Source of the DNA: a virus | IMG/VR virus record: IMGVR_UViG_3300037502_002103 | Coordinates: 1-40,040 of that record | Reading direction: 5' to 3' (one strand) | DNA: 40,040 nt | In this document: positions 22,444-31,200 of the stretch, in pieces | Position numbering within the stretch: position 1 is the first letter of the stretch | Layout: each line of letters opens with the position of its first letter | Notes under the pieces: model-generated | Databases searched by the model: none | What the model was told of the DNA's origin: nothing | Seen by the model: only the letters and a program-made list of their open reading frames with translations | Position numbers and translations under genes: made by a program

Positions 22444-22680
22444 CTACTCCCCCACCACCTCCCACACCCAACCTGAGGTCGTCCACTCACCACTACCCAA
22501 ACGCTCCCAACTCTCCAACACATCAGTGTCGTCCTCACCAACCCACCCCAAGCGCTCACACTCAGAAATCACGAACGCCTTCTGAGCATCAGTGAAGATC
22601 GGAACAACCCAACCATTCCAACGCTCCGACCCCACCCCCTCACACTCAACGAACAACTCACCATTGATACTGACTTGCAT
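22444..22680 (-). CDS. Small acidic protein, first gene of the minus operon
   Basis: 78 residues from the ATG at 22680; the ATG directly upstream (22683) is only two bases from AGGAGG, so the second is preferred. Trp-rich and acidic (ERWNGWVVPIFTDAQKAF, several Glu-Trp pairs). Small acidic proteins at the head of phage early operons are often host-polymerase or nuclease inhibitors; no direct evidence here. Confidence 0.6.
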   Translation of the reverse strand: MQVSINGELFVECEGVGSERWNGWVVPIFTDAQKAFVISECERLGWVGEDDTDVLESWERLGSGEWTTSGWVWEVVGE

Positions 22681-22726
22681 CATTTCCTCCTAATCATCAG
22701 ATCACCCACCACTGGGCGACACACAC

Positions 22727-22756
22727 AATATATAGCCACCACACACCCAACATCAA
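22727..22756 (-). promoter_or_regulatory. Promoter for the minus-strand operon
   Basis: On the minus strand: TTGATG (22756-22751), 18-base spacer, TATATT (22732-22727). The best sigma-70-type match in the window, about 47 bases before the first start codon at 22680, with AGGAGG in between. Confidence 0.65.
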
Positions 22757-22906
22757 GCACTGTCGAAACACCGAGCTACCCCCCCCACCACACACCCAAA
22801 CGAAGACCCCACACCCGAAGCGTAGGCGTTACACGGATCGAGATACCTAATCCCTTCCCTATCTGTTTTTGTGTTACCGGAACGTACGTTTGGTTGGTGG
22901 TTGGGT

Positions 22907-22923
22907 GAACACTGTGAGTGTTC
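22907..22923. promoter_or_regulatory. Palindrome GAACACT-GTG-AGTGTTC, possible operator
   Basis: Perfect 7-bp arms. Its core ACACTNNNAGTGT recurs at 36241-36253, overlapping a candidate -10 before the scaffold/capsid genes. Suggests a shared binding site for one regulator. Confidence 0.45.
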
Positions 22924-23065
22924 GCAGGTGGTGAGCACGGACGGTGGTCGAATCGTCACGCACAGCGACACACGCAACTGGGGGTCTGCCGAGCCACCCG
23001 CAGTGATGGATACATATAAGCGTTTTTCTCTGTGTGTGGTTTTGTGCTTTGGAGGGAGCGGCGCT

Positions 23066-23167
23066 TGTGGATAAGTCTGTGGATATGTTTGTGTACGTGT
23101 GTGTACACACGCTGCTCGATGTATCTGTTTGAGAGTGTGTGTTAGCTCCCCCCACGGTTTATCCACA
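23066..23167. other. DnaA-box cluster (candidate oriV)
   Basis: TGTGGATAA at 23066-23074 (exact reverse complement of the TTATCCACA box), TGTGGATAT at 23078-23086 (one mismatch) twelve bases on, and TTATCCACA at 23159-23167 in the opposite orientation. Three boxes in about 100 bases with helical spacing of the first two points to host DnaA binding. Between them lies the hairpin TGTGTAC-GTGTGT-GTACACA (23090-23109). Confidence 0.65.
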
Positions 23168-23376
23168 GGGTGTGTGGAATGGTCGCCGTAGCCAGTTTGT
23201 TTTAGCCGACACCAGTTGTTGAGTTACGTTCTCTCGCTGCTCCCCCATCTCGATGTATGGGGGTCTACCCAGGTTTCCCTGTTTGCTGCCCGCACCTTGC
23301 AAGGGGTGTACGCACATGAGACTTGAATGGAGTTGTGGTGCGGTGAGTATACACGGATCTCAGCTGTTTGCAAGTA

Positions 23377-23402
23377 TGGTACATTTTTGTTTGGTATACC
23401 AA
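23377..23402 (+). promoter_or_regulatory. Candidate rightward promoter and operator
   Basis: TGG-TACATT (23377-23385) is an extended -10 form, followed at once by the perfect 12-bp palindrome TTGGTATACCAA (23391-23402). The ATG is at 23426 after AAGGAT. A repressor on the palindrome would cover the transcription start. Confidence 0.4.
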
Positions 23403-23425
23403 CCACGTCTAGACAAGGATTATTT

Positions 23426-23683
23426 ATGGCAGCAAAAAAGAAGCCCGCTAAAGCGGATCTTCAGGGTTACTATCAGGCAACGTATTCGGCAACTTCGTCG
23501 AGTATGTCGAAGAAGCGTGGATCAAGCCCGTCGGCTTCGACTCGCGCCGCAAGCGGACAGAAGAATCTCATGCGTTTCGGTGAGGAACTTCCTCGTGCAG
23601 CAGCAAAGAAGGCCGCCCAGAAAGGGGCAAGAGCTGCTGGTGTTCCGTCTTCGTACTCGAAGAATCGTCGCGGCACCCGCTGA
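23426..23683 (+). CDS. Small basic protein before the packaging genes
   Basis: 85 residues from the ATG after AAGGATTATTT. Lys/Arg/Ala/Ser-rich; a low-complexity Ser region, then MRFGEELPRAAAKKAAQKG, which could be a basic helix. It starts like the 25828 gene (MAAKKK) but shows no further clear similarity. It stands alone between its own promoter region and a strong terminator, so it is likely made in quantity and at its own time: a DNA-binding or regulatory protein is possible. Confidence 0.6.
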   Translation: MAAKKKPAKADLQGYYQATYSATSSSMSKKRGSSPSASTRAASGQKNLMRFGEELPRAAAKKAAQKGARAAGVPSSYSKNRRGTR

Positions 23684-23697
23684 CCGCTAAACATCAG

Positions 23698-23731
23698 GCC
23701 CCCTGCCTTCGGGTGGGGGGCTTTTTGTTTT
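23698..23731 (+). terminator. Strong intrinsic terminator with TTCG tetraloop
   Basis: Ten-bp stem GCCCCCTGCC / GGTGGGGGGC (two G-U pairs) closed by TTCG, followed by TTTTTGTTTT. Textbook rho-independent form, 14 bases after the stop of the basic protein gene. It separates that gene from terL. Confidence 0.9.
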
Positions 23732-23798
23732 GGTGTGTTGGTGGGCGGGGAGAAACCGGAGCGGAGGGGGTGCTCGACGGCACACCCACCAACACGGT

Positions 23799-23804
23799 TA
23801 CGAT
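23799..23804 (+). promoter_or_regulatory. Candidate -10 (TACGAT) for leaderless or short-leader terL
   Basis: TACGAT fits TANNNT and lies nine bases before the terL ATG at 23814, where no Shine-Dalgarno sequence is present. It is inside a GTTAC-GATG-GTAAC inverted repeat, which could be an operator. No clear -35. Confidence 0.35.
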
Positions 23805-23813
23805 GGTAACACG

Positions 23814-25790
23814 ATGAGTGCAGGTAGGAGTGGCAGGCGGCAGGTTCCGCCACAAGATGTTGCCCGTTTCTGGCAGGCCCGTGCATCAGGCATGACGATC
23901 AAGGAAGCGGCGAAGATTGCTGGGGTGCATTACAACACTGCACAAGGGTGGGATGCGCGGAAACGTAAAGCTAAAGCGGAGTTGGAGATCGCGAAGCTTG
24001 ATGGGGCGAAGATTCGGAAGGGTGAGGGTGGGGTTCAGAATGATGCGTGGCAGAAGGTTATGGATGTGTCTGATCTGCCACCGGTTATTCCGCATGATCG
24101 TTTGTCGGAGGATGCGAAACGTGGGCTAGTCGATTTTGACTTTTTTCGGCGCAGGTATTTGGGTCGTGTCCCGTCGCCGTGGCAGGTGGATGCTGCGTAC
24201 AAGATTGAGCAGTGGTTGCTGTCGGATGAGAAAGAGTTTTTGGTTTTGAATTGTCCGCCTGGTGCCGGTAAGTCCACCCTGTTTCATGATGTCGCGGTTT
24301 GGCAGATTGTGAAGAATCGAAAGATTCGTGTGATGATTGGGTCGGTTTCACAGGCGTTGGCGAAAATGTATTCGCGTCGTATCCGTGAAACGTTGGAGCG
24401 TCAGTTCCCGTTGGATCCTGATCCTGTGCTGATTGATAAAGGGTTGGCTATCAAAGCTGAGGGGTGTTTGGCTATCGATTATGGAAGATTCAAGCCTTCT
24501 ACGGCGGGGAGTTTGTGGCGGGCTGAGGAGTTCATCGTGGAACAAGAAGACCTCGGTGGATTAGATAACAAAGAACCAACCGTGTCGGCGTACGGCATCG
24601 AATCAGAGTTCATCGGACATCGCGCCGATCTCTGTTTGTTTGATGACGTGGCCTCACCAGAAAATGCGAAGGAGTCAGCTGCTCGTGACAAACTTATTGA
24701 AAGATGGGATTCGATGGCTGAAGCGCGTGTCGATCCAGGTGGCCTTCTGGCAGTTATCGGACAAAGACTCGGACCCCTCGACCTTTACGCCCACTGCCTC
24801 TCCAAAGTCACCTACGAAGACTTCGAAGACGACTACGACGGATCAGATGTCACCGACCTCTCAGAAGTCAAAGAACCACTCAAAAAACAGAAATACCATC
24901 ACCTCATCTACAGGGCCTACTACGAAGACCTTGACACAGGACTCCAAAGCAAAAGGAACTCCAGCCCAGCGTGGCCTAACGGACCGCTCCTCGACCCGTA
25001 CCGGCTCTCCTGGAAAGACCTCTCGTACATCAAACACTCCAACCCAGCGAAATTCGCGGTCGTCTACCAGCAAGAAGACCAAGCCGAAGGGAACTATCTA
25101 ATCGAACGAGTGTGGGCAACCGGTGGAATCGGCCCCGACGGGGTGCTCTACCCAGGCTGTATCGATAACGAACGCCGACCAGGGTACATTCCTGCTGGTT
25201 TACAGCCCCCACTCATCTCGATAGCTTCGGTGGATCCGAGTCCAACCATGTTTTGGGCTATCCAATGGTGGATTTTCCAGCCAGAAACCAACCTCCGCTT
25301 CCTCATTGACGTGGAAAGAGTGAAACTCACCGCAGAACAGCTCCTCGGTTACGACACAACAAGCCGTGTGTACAGCGGAATCATGGAAGATTGGCAGAAT
25401 CGGGCGTTTGAGATGGGGTATCCGATCTCGCATTGGGTGGTTGAGGTGAACGCAGCCCAACGATTCCTGCTGGCACACGACTTTGTGCGTAAATGGCAGG
25501 CTTTGCATGGGGTGATGGTGGTTCCGCACACCACTTCCCGCAACAAACTAGACGAAAACCTCGGTGTCGAGGCTCTCCTGCCACAGTTGTGGCGTACAGG
25601 GCAGGTTCGCCTGCCGACGATGCGGGAAAATTGGAAGACGCTGGCGTTCGTAGAGGAAATGTCATCATGGACCCGCGACAAGAAGAACGGGACGGACTTG
25701 GTGATGGCTCACTGGTTCGCAGAGTTGCATATGCCGAATCTTGGTCCGGTGAAAACGCCTCCGAGAATGTGGCGACCGTCTTGGATTTAG
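23814..25790 (+). CDS. terL: Terminase large subunit with N-terminal helix-turn-helix
   Basis: 658 residues from the ATG at 23814; an in-frame start at 23730 lies in the terminator tail and is rejected. Seen: an N-terminal HTH, about residues 26-50 (MTIKEAAKIAGVHYNTAQGW), a basic linker, then the ATPase with Walker A CPPGAGKST (147-155) and Walker B LCLFDD (273-278), and a C-terminal nuclease part beginning near SVDPS (Asp474). It drives ATP-dependent DNA packaging and cuts concatemers. No separate small terminase lies beside it, so the HTH may do that subunit's DNA recognition. Codon style changes to C-rich between about 24540 and 25150 and back again. Confidence 0.9.
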   Translation: MSAGRSGRRQVPPQDVARFWQARASGMTIKEAAKIAGVHYNTAQGWDARKRKAKAELEIAKLDGAKIRKGEGGVQNDAWQKVMDVSDLPPVIPHDRLSEDAKRGLVDFDFFRRRYLGRVPSPWQVDAAYKIEQWLLSDEKEFLVLNCPPGAGKSTLFHDVAVWQIVKNRKIRVMIGSVSQALAKMYSRRIRETLERQFPLDPDPVLIDKGLAIKAEGCLAIDYGRFKPSTAGSLWRAEEFIVEQEDLGGLDNKEPTVSAYGIESEFIGHRADLCLFDDVASPENAKESAARDKLIERWDSMAEARVDPGGLLAVIGQRLGPLDLYAHCLSKVTYEDFEDDYDGSDVTDLSEVKEPLKKQKYHHLIYRAYYEDLDTGLQSKRNSSPAWPNGPLLDPYRLSWKDLSYIKHSNPAKFAVVYQQEDQAEGNYLIERVWATGGIGPDGVLYPGCIDNERRPGYIPAGLQPPLISIASVDPSPTMFWAIQWWIFQPETNLRFLIDVERVKLTAEQLLGYDTTSRVYSGIMEDWQNRAFEMGYPISHWVVEVNAAQRFLLAHDFVRKWQALHGVMVVPHTTSRNKLDENLGVEALLPQLWRTGQVRLPTMRENWKTLAFVEEMSSWTRDKKNGTDLVMAHWFAELHMPNLGPVKTPPRMWRPSWI

Positions 25791-25792
25791 TG

Positions 25793-25801
25793 TGTTATCT
25801 T
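25793..25801 (+). promoter_or_regulatory. Candidate extended -10 promoter (TGT-TATCTT) after terL
   Basis: TGN-TANNNT directly after the terL stop, part of an inverted repeat (TGTGTTATC / GATACACA with one bulge). Leaves about 20 bases of leader with AGGAG before the ATG at 25828. Confidence 0.4.
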
Positions 25802-25827
25802 GGATACACACGGATCTAGGAGTCATA

Positions 25828-26124
25828 ATGGCAGCGAAAAAGAAGGCACCAGCAAGTAAGGCACCGGCTGGACAAAAAGAAGATGATCGTCTCGCAAAAC
25901 GAGAGGAACAACTTCGTGTCGCTCGCTATCGAACCGAATACAAGGGTGCAAGCAAGATGAACAATGCTTTGGAGAAGCGAGCTTGGACTCGTTACGGAAA
26001 AGCATGGGAGGCATCACAGGGCAGCAAGTATGTTGCTCGCTCAGGTGACGCATCTGGATCTCGCGGGACTGGTCGCTCGCTTTGGTCGCGAATTGGTGGT
26101 GGCCTGAACCTTCGCGGAAAGTAG
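25828..26124 (+). CDS. Small basic protein between terL and portal
   Basis: 98 residues, ATG ten bases after the start of AGGAG. Basic N-terminus (MAAKKKAPASKAPAG), charged helix (LAKREEQLRVARYRTEYKG), Trp/Arg-containing C-terminus. No family recognised. Position between terminase and portal suggests a head or packaging accessory protein. Three bases separate it from the portal gene. Confidence 0.6.
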   Translation: MAAKKKAPASKAPAGQKEDDRLAKREEQLRVARYRTEYKGASKMNNALEKRAWTRYGKAWEASQGSKYVARSGDASGSRGTGRSLWSRIGGGLNLRGK

Positions 26125-26127
26125 TCA

Positions 26128-27891
26128 ATGCTTTCTACAGACGAAATCGTTGAACTTTACAACCAGCGTCGTCGTGCGCAGGGTCCTGTGCATGAGCAGA
26201 TGCGCCGTGTACGCGAACTCGCGAACGGTGATGTCATTGTACCACTCAACGAGCTAGACAAGAACGCTAAGTCGTCTGTAGCGAACCTGCTTGTGCAAGG
26301 TTTGGATCAGATGTCGATGCGTGTCGCATCAACGATGCCATCCCCATACTTCCCACCGATGAAGGAAGGTTCGGAGCGCTCTAAGAGTTCTGCTCGTACC
26401 CGTAAGCGGGCGATGCTCGCGATGTGGGATCACAACCGTATGCAGATGAAGATGCGTCGCCGTTCACGCCACCTGCTCGGTTACAGCCAGTCGGCTGTTG
26501 TGTTGAAGCCTGACTTCAAAACACTGATGCCAACCTGGTCTGTACGTAACCCATTGGATACATTCGCGGCACCAGTCGATGACCCAGACAACCCGATCCC
26601 CGATGACTGTATCTTCTCGTACCGTGTGACCGCTTCGTATCTGATGCGCACCTACGGTGAACTTGTTTCAGGGAAACTGCGTATGGGTCGTGTGCAGGCT
26701 GACACCCGTTACACGATGCTCGAATATGTTTCACCATACGAAATCCAGCTCGTCGTCATCGGTTCTGAGGATGAAGCGAACCTGACCCCAGCCGAACGTG
26801 CGGGCGTGGACGCGGTGATGGTTGAATACATTCCGAACCGTACTGGTATGCCATTGGCTGTTGTCGCTAACCGCATCACGTTGGATCGCCCGAAAGGACA
26901 GTTCGATGGTGTGTTGGGGATGTATTACACCCGTGCCCGTCTACAAGCGTTGACGGAGATCGCGATTGAGCGCGGTATCTTCCCTGCCGAGTATCTGGTT
27001 GCGCGTTCTGGTGAGAACCCTGAGATCATTCAGGTTGCGGATCCTGCTGCTGGTGTCATCGGTATCGTCAAAGGTGGCGACATCCGTTCCGAGCAGCTCA
27101 ATCCTGGTTACAAGACTGACACGGCGTTGGATCGGTTGGAGCGTCAGGAACGGCTTGAAGGTGCCATTCCAGCGGAATTTGGTGGCGAATCCGCCTCAAA
27201 TATCCGTACCGGTCGGCGCGGCGAATCCGTTCTTTCTGCAACAGTTGACTATCGAGTTCAAGAAGCGCAAACGACATTTGAGCAATCCATTCTGGCTGAG
27301 GACAAAATCGCTATCGCGATTGAGAAAGCGTATTGGGGTAACGAAAAGAAGTCATTCTATATTCCTGGTCGCGCCACAGTGGGACAAGATTCATACACGC
27401 CGAACAAGTTGTGGGAATCCGATTTCCATTATGTTGCGTATTCGGCAGCAGGCTCCGATGTGAACAGCCTGATTATTGGTCTAGGTCAGCGGCTCGGTAC
27501 GGGATTGATGAGCAAAGAATCAGCGCGTGAAGCCGACCCGCTCATCACCGACCCTGATCTAGAACATGATCGCATCATCGCAGAAGGGGTGGAGAGTGCT
27601 TTACTTCAGAGTATTCAGCAGCAGGCTTCGAATCCTGATGGCCCGTATCAACCAGAGGACTTGGCGTATCTGACCCGTCTTGTGGTTGAGCAGGATGTCC
27701 CGTTGTTTGAGGCTGTAAAGCGTACGGATCAGAGGGCACGTGACCGTCAGGCGGCGATGGCACCTCAGGGTGCACCTGAAACGATGCCAGGGTTGGCGAT
27801 GCCAGGTATGGGTGCAGAGATGCAGGCTGCTGCACCTGTTCCTGCTGGTCCTCCACCTATCGGTGATTTGCTCGCACAGTTAGGAGGCTGA
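26128..27891 (+). CDS. Portal protein
   Basis: 587 residues, the usual portal size for this phage type. It follows the terminase, starts with a helix-rich clip/wing-like region (VHEQMRRVRELANGD) and includes a long central region with a RLERQERLEGAIPAEFG stem-like segment. The C-terminal 50 residues are a low-complexity Met/Pro/Ala tail. Portals form the dodecameric ring through which DNA enters and leaves. Assignment rests on order, size and pattern rather than a signature motif. Confidence 0.75.
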   Translation: MLSTDEIVELYNQRRRAQGPVHEQMRRVRELANGDVIVPLNELDKNAKSSVANLLVQGLDQMSMRVASTMPSPYFPPMKEGSERSKSSARTRKRAMLAMWDHNRMQMKMRRRSRHLLGYSQSAVVLKPDFKTLMPTWSVRNPLDTFAAPVDDPDNPIPDDCIFSYRVTASYLMRTYGELVSGKLRMGRVQADTRYTMLEYVSPYEIQLVVIGSEDEANLTPAERAGVDAVMVEYIPNRTGMPLAVVANRITLDRPKGQFDGVLGMYYTRARLQALTEIAIERGIFPAEYLVARSGENPEIIQVADPAAGVIGIVKGGDIRSEQLNPGYKTDTALDRLERQERLEGAIPAEFGGESASNIRTGRRGESVLSATVDYRVQEAQTTFEQSILAEDKIAIAIEKAYWGNEKKSFYIPGRATVGQDSYTPNKLWESDFHYVAYSAAGSDVNSLIIGLGQRLGTGLMSKESAREADPLITDPDLEHDRIIAEGVESALLQSIQQQASNPDGPYQPEDLAYLTRLVVEQDVPLFEAVKRTDQRARDRQAAMAPQGAPETMPGLAMPGMGAEMQAAAPVPAGPPPIGDLLAQLGG

Positions 27892-27892
27892 A

Positions 27893-28270
27893 ATGTCTGA
27901 CACCCCGTACTCAAATCGGAGCGATCTACAGAATGTGGCTGCGAAAGTAGCGACAGGTCAAACCTACGGTATGGCTAAACAGCAGATGGAAGCACAACGC
28001 GCCGTCCCAATGGGCAAGTCACCTGTTGATGTGGCTGCTGTTCAGCGTCCGGTGCCTGGGACGTTGGGTTCGTTGACTCGCCCTACGGAGCGTCCGATGG
28101 AACCGATCACGGCTGGTGCGCCGTTTGGTGCTGGACCGTCACCAACTGCTGCTGGTATCCCGATGCCTTCTGGTGATTCTGCGCTCGCTGAACTTCGAGC
28201 AATCTACGAGATGTTTCCGAACGATGATCTCGCAGATCTTATTGACGCATACACCCGTGACGGTTTCTAA
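27893..28270 (+). CDS. Small virion-associated protein, unknown
   Basis: 125 residues with GGAGG just before the ATG. Pro/Ala/Met-rich, mostly disordered, with a short helical end (LAELRAIYEMFPNDDLADLI). The central VPMGKSP-like segments look like linker. Placed between portal and the very large protein, so likely a head-internal or portal-associated factor. Confidence 0.6.
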   Translation: MSDTPYSNRSDLQNVAAKVATGQTYGMAKQQMEAQRAVPMGKSPVDVAAVQRPVPGTLGSLTRPTERPMEPITAGAPFGAGPSPTAAGIPMPSGDSALAELRAIYEMFPNDDLADLIDAYTRDGF

Positions 28271-31200
28271 TGCCATCAAATTTCATTGATGGTGTAACCG
28301 AACAGAAAATCTTTGACACGATTTCTGCTAACAAGCAGGAAAACGCTCTCTATCGCACGAACGCATCTCCGCAGGTTGCACAAGCGGCAGCACAGATCTA
28401 TCGCAATAGTCCGTGGCTGACCCCAGGGCAGGTGCTCACGCTTGCTAAGGGTGGAGCATCACCACAAGCCATCCAGTTGGCTTCGGAGATTCAAGCGAAG
28501 ATTGCGCCTGAGAAAGTGGATACGACTCGTCAGCGTCAAAAGAGCTGGTGGGAACGCAACGTGTTTGACAAAGCGAAGGCTGTTTCACGCTGGTCATTCG
28601 CAACACTGAACCTTGCCCCTGAGATCGCGCAGAACGTTGCGTCACAGATTGCGTCACCGAACGATCCTGACGGTTGGGATGGGTTCTTCAAATCGACTTC
28701 GTTGGGCACGATGTTTCAGGACTCTGGGCTTGCTGGTGAGGGCTGGTTCATGGGTGGCAAAGCGATGGAGAAGCAGGCTGAACGCGCTCGCCGTTTCCGT
28801 GGCACTGTTGGTGACTCGGCGTGGACGATTGGGCGTGGCGCAGCCGATGTGTTCTTCACCCCAGGCTCCAAAGAGTATTCGATTCTGTCCGGTGTCCTAG
28901 ATGCTGTAGTGGCGATTGGTGCAGATCCAACGATTGTTGGTGGCAAAGCGTTGGCTGGTGCTCGCGCTGGTCGAGCCACCATCGCAGGAATCCAAACCGC
29001 CGAGGAAATTTCGGCTGCAAAAAAGATTGCCCTTGTCGCAGATAAGGCGCTGGCTGGTTTGACGGACGCAGAAAAAGCAGCGTGGGACACTTCCAAGTTC
29101 ACTCGTTTCATGACCTCAGATACGCGAGCAAAGCGTCTGTTGGATGTTGTTGCTGGCGAGGATGACCCTGTTCGTTTGTTCCGTGACGTGTTTGACGGAA
29201 AGATTGATTTGGCTACAGCAAAGAAACTGTCTGAAGCAAAGACAACGGATCAGATTCTTGGCATCCTCGGTGAACAGACAGCTGTGTTGGATGAGGTTTC
29301 TGCTCGCGCACTCCCAACCGACATCCGTGACATCCGTGGCTCACAACGCTTCTACAAGGAACGCACCCCACTGGTCAACACGTGGAGACAGTCCCGTGCC
29401 CTGACCGAAATGCCAGAGAACTTCATCCTGCATGGCAACACCTTCGACAAGATGAAGGCGCTAAAGAACTACAACAACTATCTAAACACCATCAAGTCGG
29501 GTTACACCGAAACCGATGAGGGTCGCAAGTTGATGCGCACCATGTTTGATGCGCTGACCGATGACACGAAAACTGGTTTGGATATGGCGCGTGATGCGTT
29601 TGATGCCACCGTCAAAACCCTGCTTGACGAGGACGGTGTACCAGAAGTCATCAGCAGGGATCTGTTCGCGAAGGTGCGTGAAAGCATTGATGAAACACGC
29701 GCATACTTCGTTGATGAGGCAGGCGACCCAACGGACGCGGGATTCGTACAAGCGCTCATTCAGTCAGGCAAACTTGATCCAGCAGTCTTCGGCAACCTGA
29801 CACCCGACAACCTGAAGTCGCTTCGACTCCACGGCCCAGGCTCAGTTGTGGAACTCCTTGACCGGACCCATGTGCTCCCTGATGTGCGTACTTTGCGTCG
29901 CGTCACGGCAAACCCGATTTTGAAAAAGATGATTGCTCGCGCAGACGCAGACCCACGCGCCGCTATCGCGCTGGCTGAGTATGTGCAGAACAAGGTGTGG
30001 AAGCCATTGACGCTTGCTACCGGTGGATACATCATGCGCAATATGTTTGATGCTCAGGTACGTATCGCAACTATTGGTAAGGAAGGGTTCTTCAATCACC
30101 CTTTGAGATATATCCAATGGGTCATCGGAGACAAGGGCGCTGAACGGATCATTGGCAGAAACTTTGATGAAGGTATCCGTGGACTCACCGACCAGTTTGA
30201 CGAACTCACGGACTATTACGCCGAATCACAGCAGTTGGCTCTCGGTCGAGGACTTGAAGATGTCGTGCCTGCCATACGCCGTGGGACACGCAAAGATTTT
30301 GACATCGTTTCCCGTTTGAAGGACGGCCCAGAACTGTGGTCGCGTGGACTGGTGGACGAGCTGATTCAGATCTCTAAGGACACGTTGGAGAACGCTGTTG
30401 CTAAGGGAATTCCAACCGATGAACTTGTGGATTATCTGAAGAACAATCCGAAGGGTCGTGAAGCGCTTGCCCAAATCGAGAAGTATTTGGATAACGGAAT
30501 CAACATCGTTGGTGATGCCGACTACTCAATCAAGGTTCCTGTGCGTGGAGTGGATGACGAGGTGTTGCGCCAATGGATTGACCATCTTGCTAAGGGTCGA
30601 GTGAACCTGAAGACTGGTGGTGACGCTGATCTGGCGTTCGCTGTCGGATACAAGCGTGTCCCGTTGAACGAAACCTTTACCCAGTTCGCTGACGACATCC
30701 AGCCATCGCAGATTCTTGACGGCCCGATGAACCGTGGTCGTGGAACGCTCGTGGATCTTGGCGCTGACGCTGACGGAAACAAGATTCTGGCAATCGTCAC
30801 CGACGTCGCAGACACACCGAACGGTGATCGCTGGCTTCTTCGCCGTGTCTCAAACAACCGTTTCACCGGCAAGCCTTTGAATCAGGCTGAGGCTGAAGAA
30901 TTTGCTCGTGGACGCGCAGAACTTACACGCCTCGTCAACGAAAAGCGTGGTGTCGCAAACCTGCCAGACAAGGTAAAGATCCGTAAGCGTGTCGCCACAC
31001 CAGACAAGAGTTCCCCAGCAGGTCGAGCATTAGATCGCATGACGAACCTGTTCTTCCACGAACTGTACGAGAAGCGTTTCGTCAACAAGCTGGAACGCTC
31101 ACCTGTGTATCGCCAGTTCTACTACGAGCGTGTCGCAGAAACGGTCGGCTCACTCAGCAAGACCGAGGCTAGGGATCTGTTGGATCGCATCTTGACCCGT

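Larger units (their letters stand above)
22681..23425. other. Non-coding divergent control region and likely replication origin
   Basis: 745 bases with no convincing gene. It separates leftward from rightward transcription. Base use flips near 22865 from C-rich to G-rich on the plus strand. It contains a minus promoter, a 7-bp palindrome, DnaA boxes, a GT-rich hairpin, an AT-richer patch near 23008-23036 and a palindrome before the first rightward gene. No tRNA seen. Confidence 0.7.

Noticed and set aside
22753-23166. 137-residue minus-strand frame in the control region
   Set aside because: Low-complexity Thr/His/Pro content, no ribosome site, and it covers the DnaA boxes, hairpins and the minus promoter.
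24640-25101. 153-residue Thr/Ser/Lys-rich frame inside terL
   Set aside because: Alternate-frame reading of the C-rich patch; no ribosome site or recognisable motif, unlike the nested methyltransferase gene.
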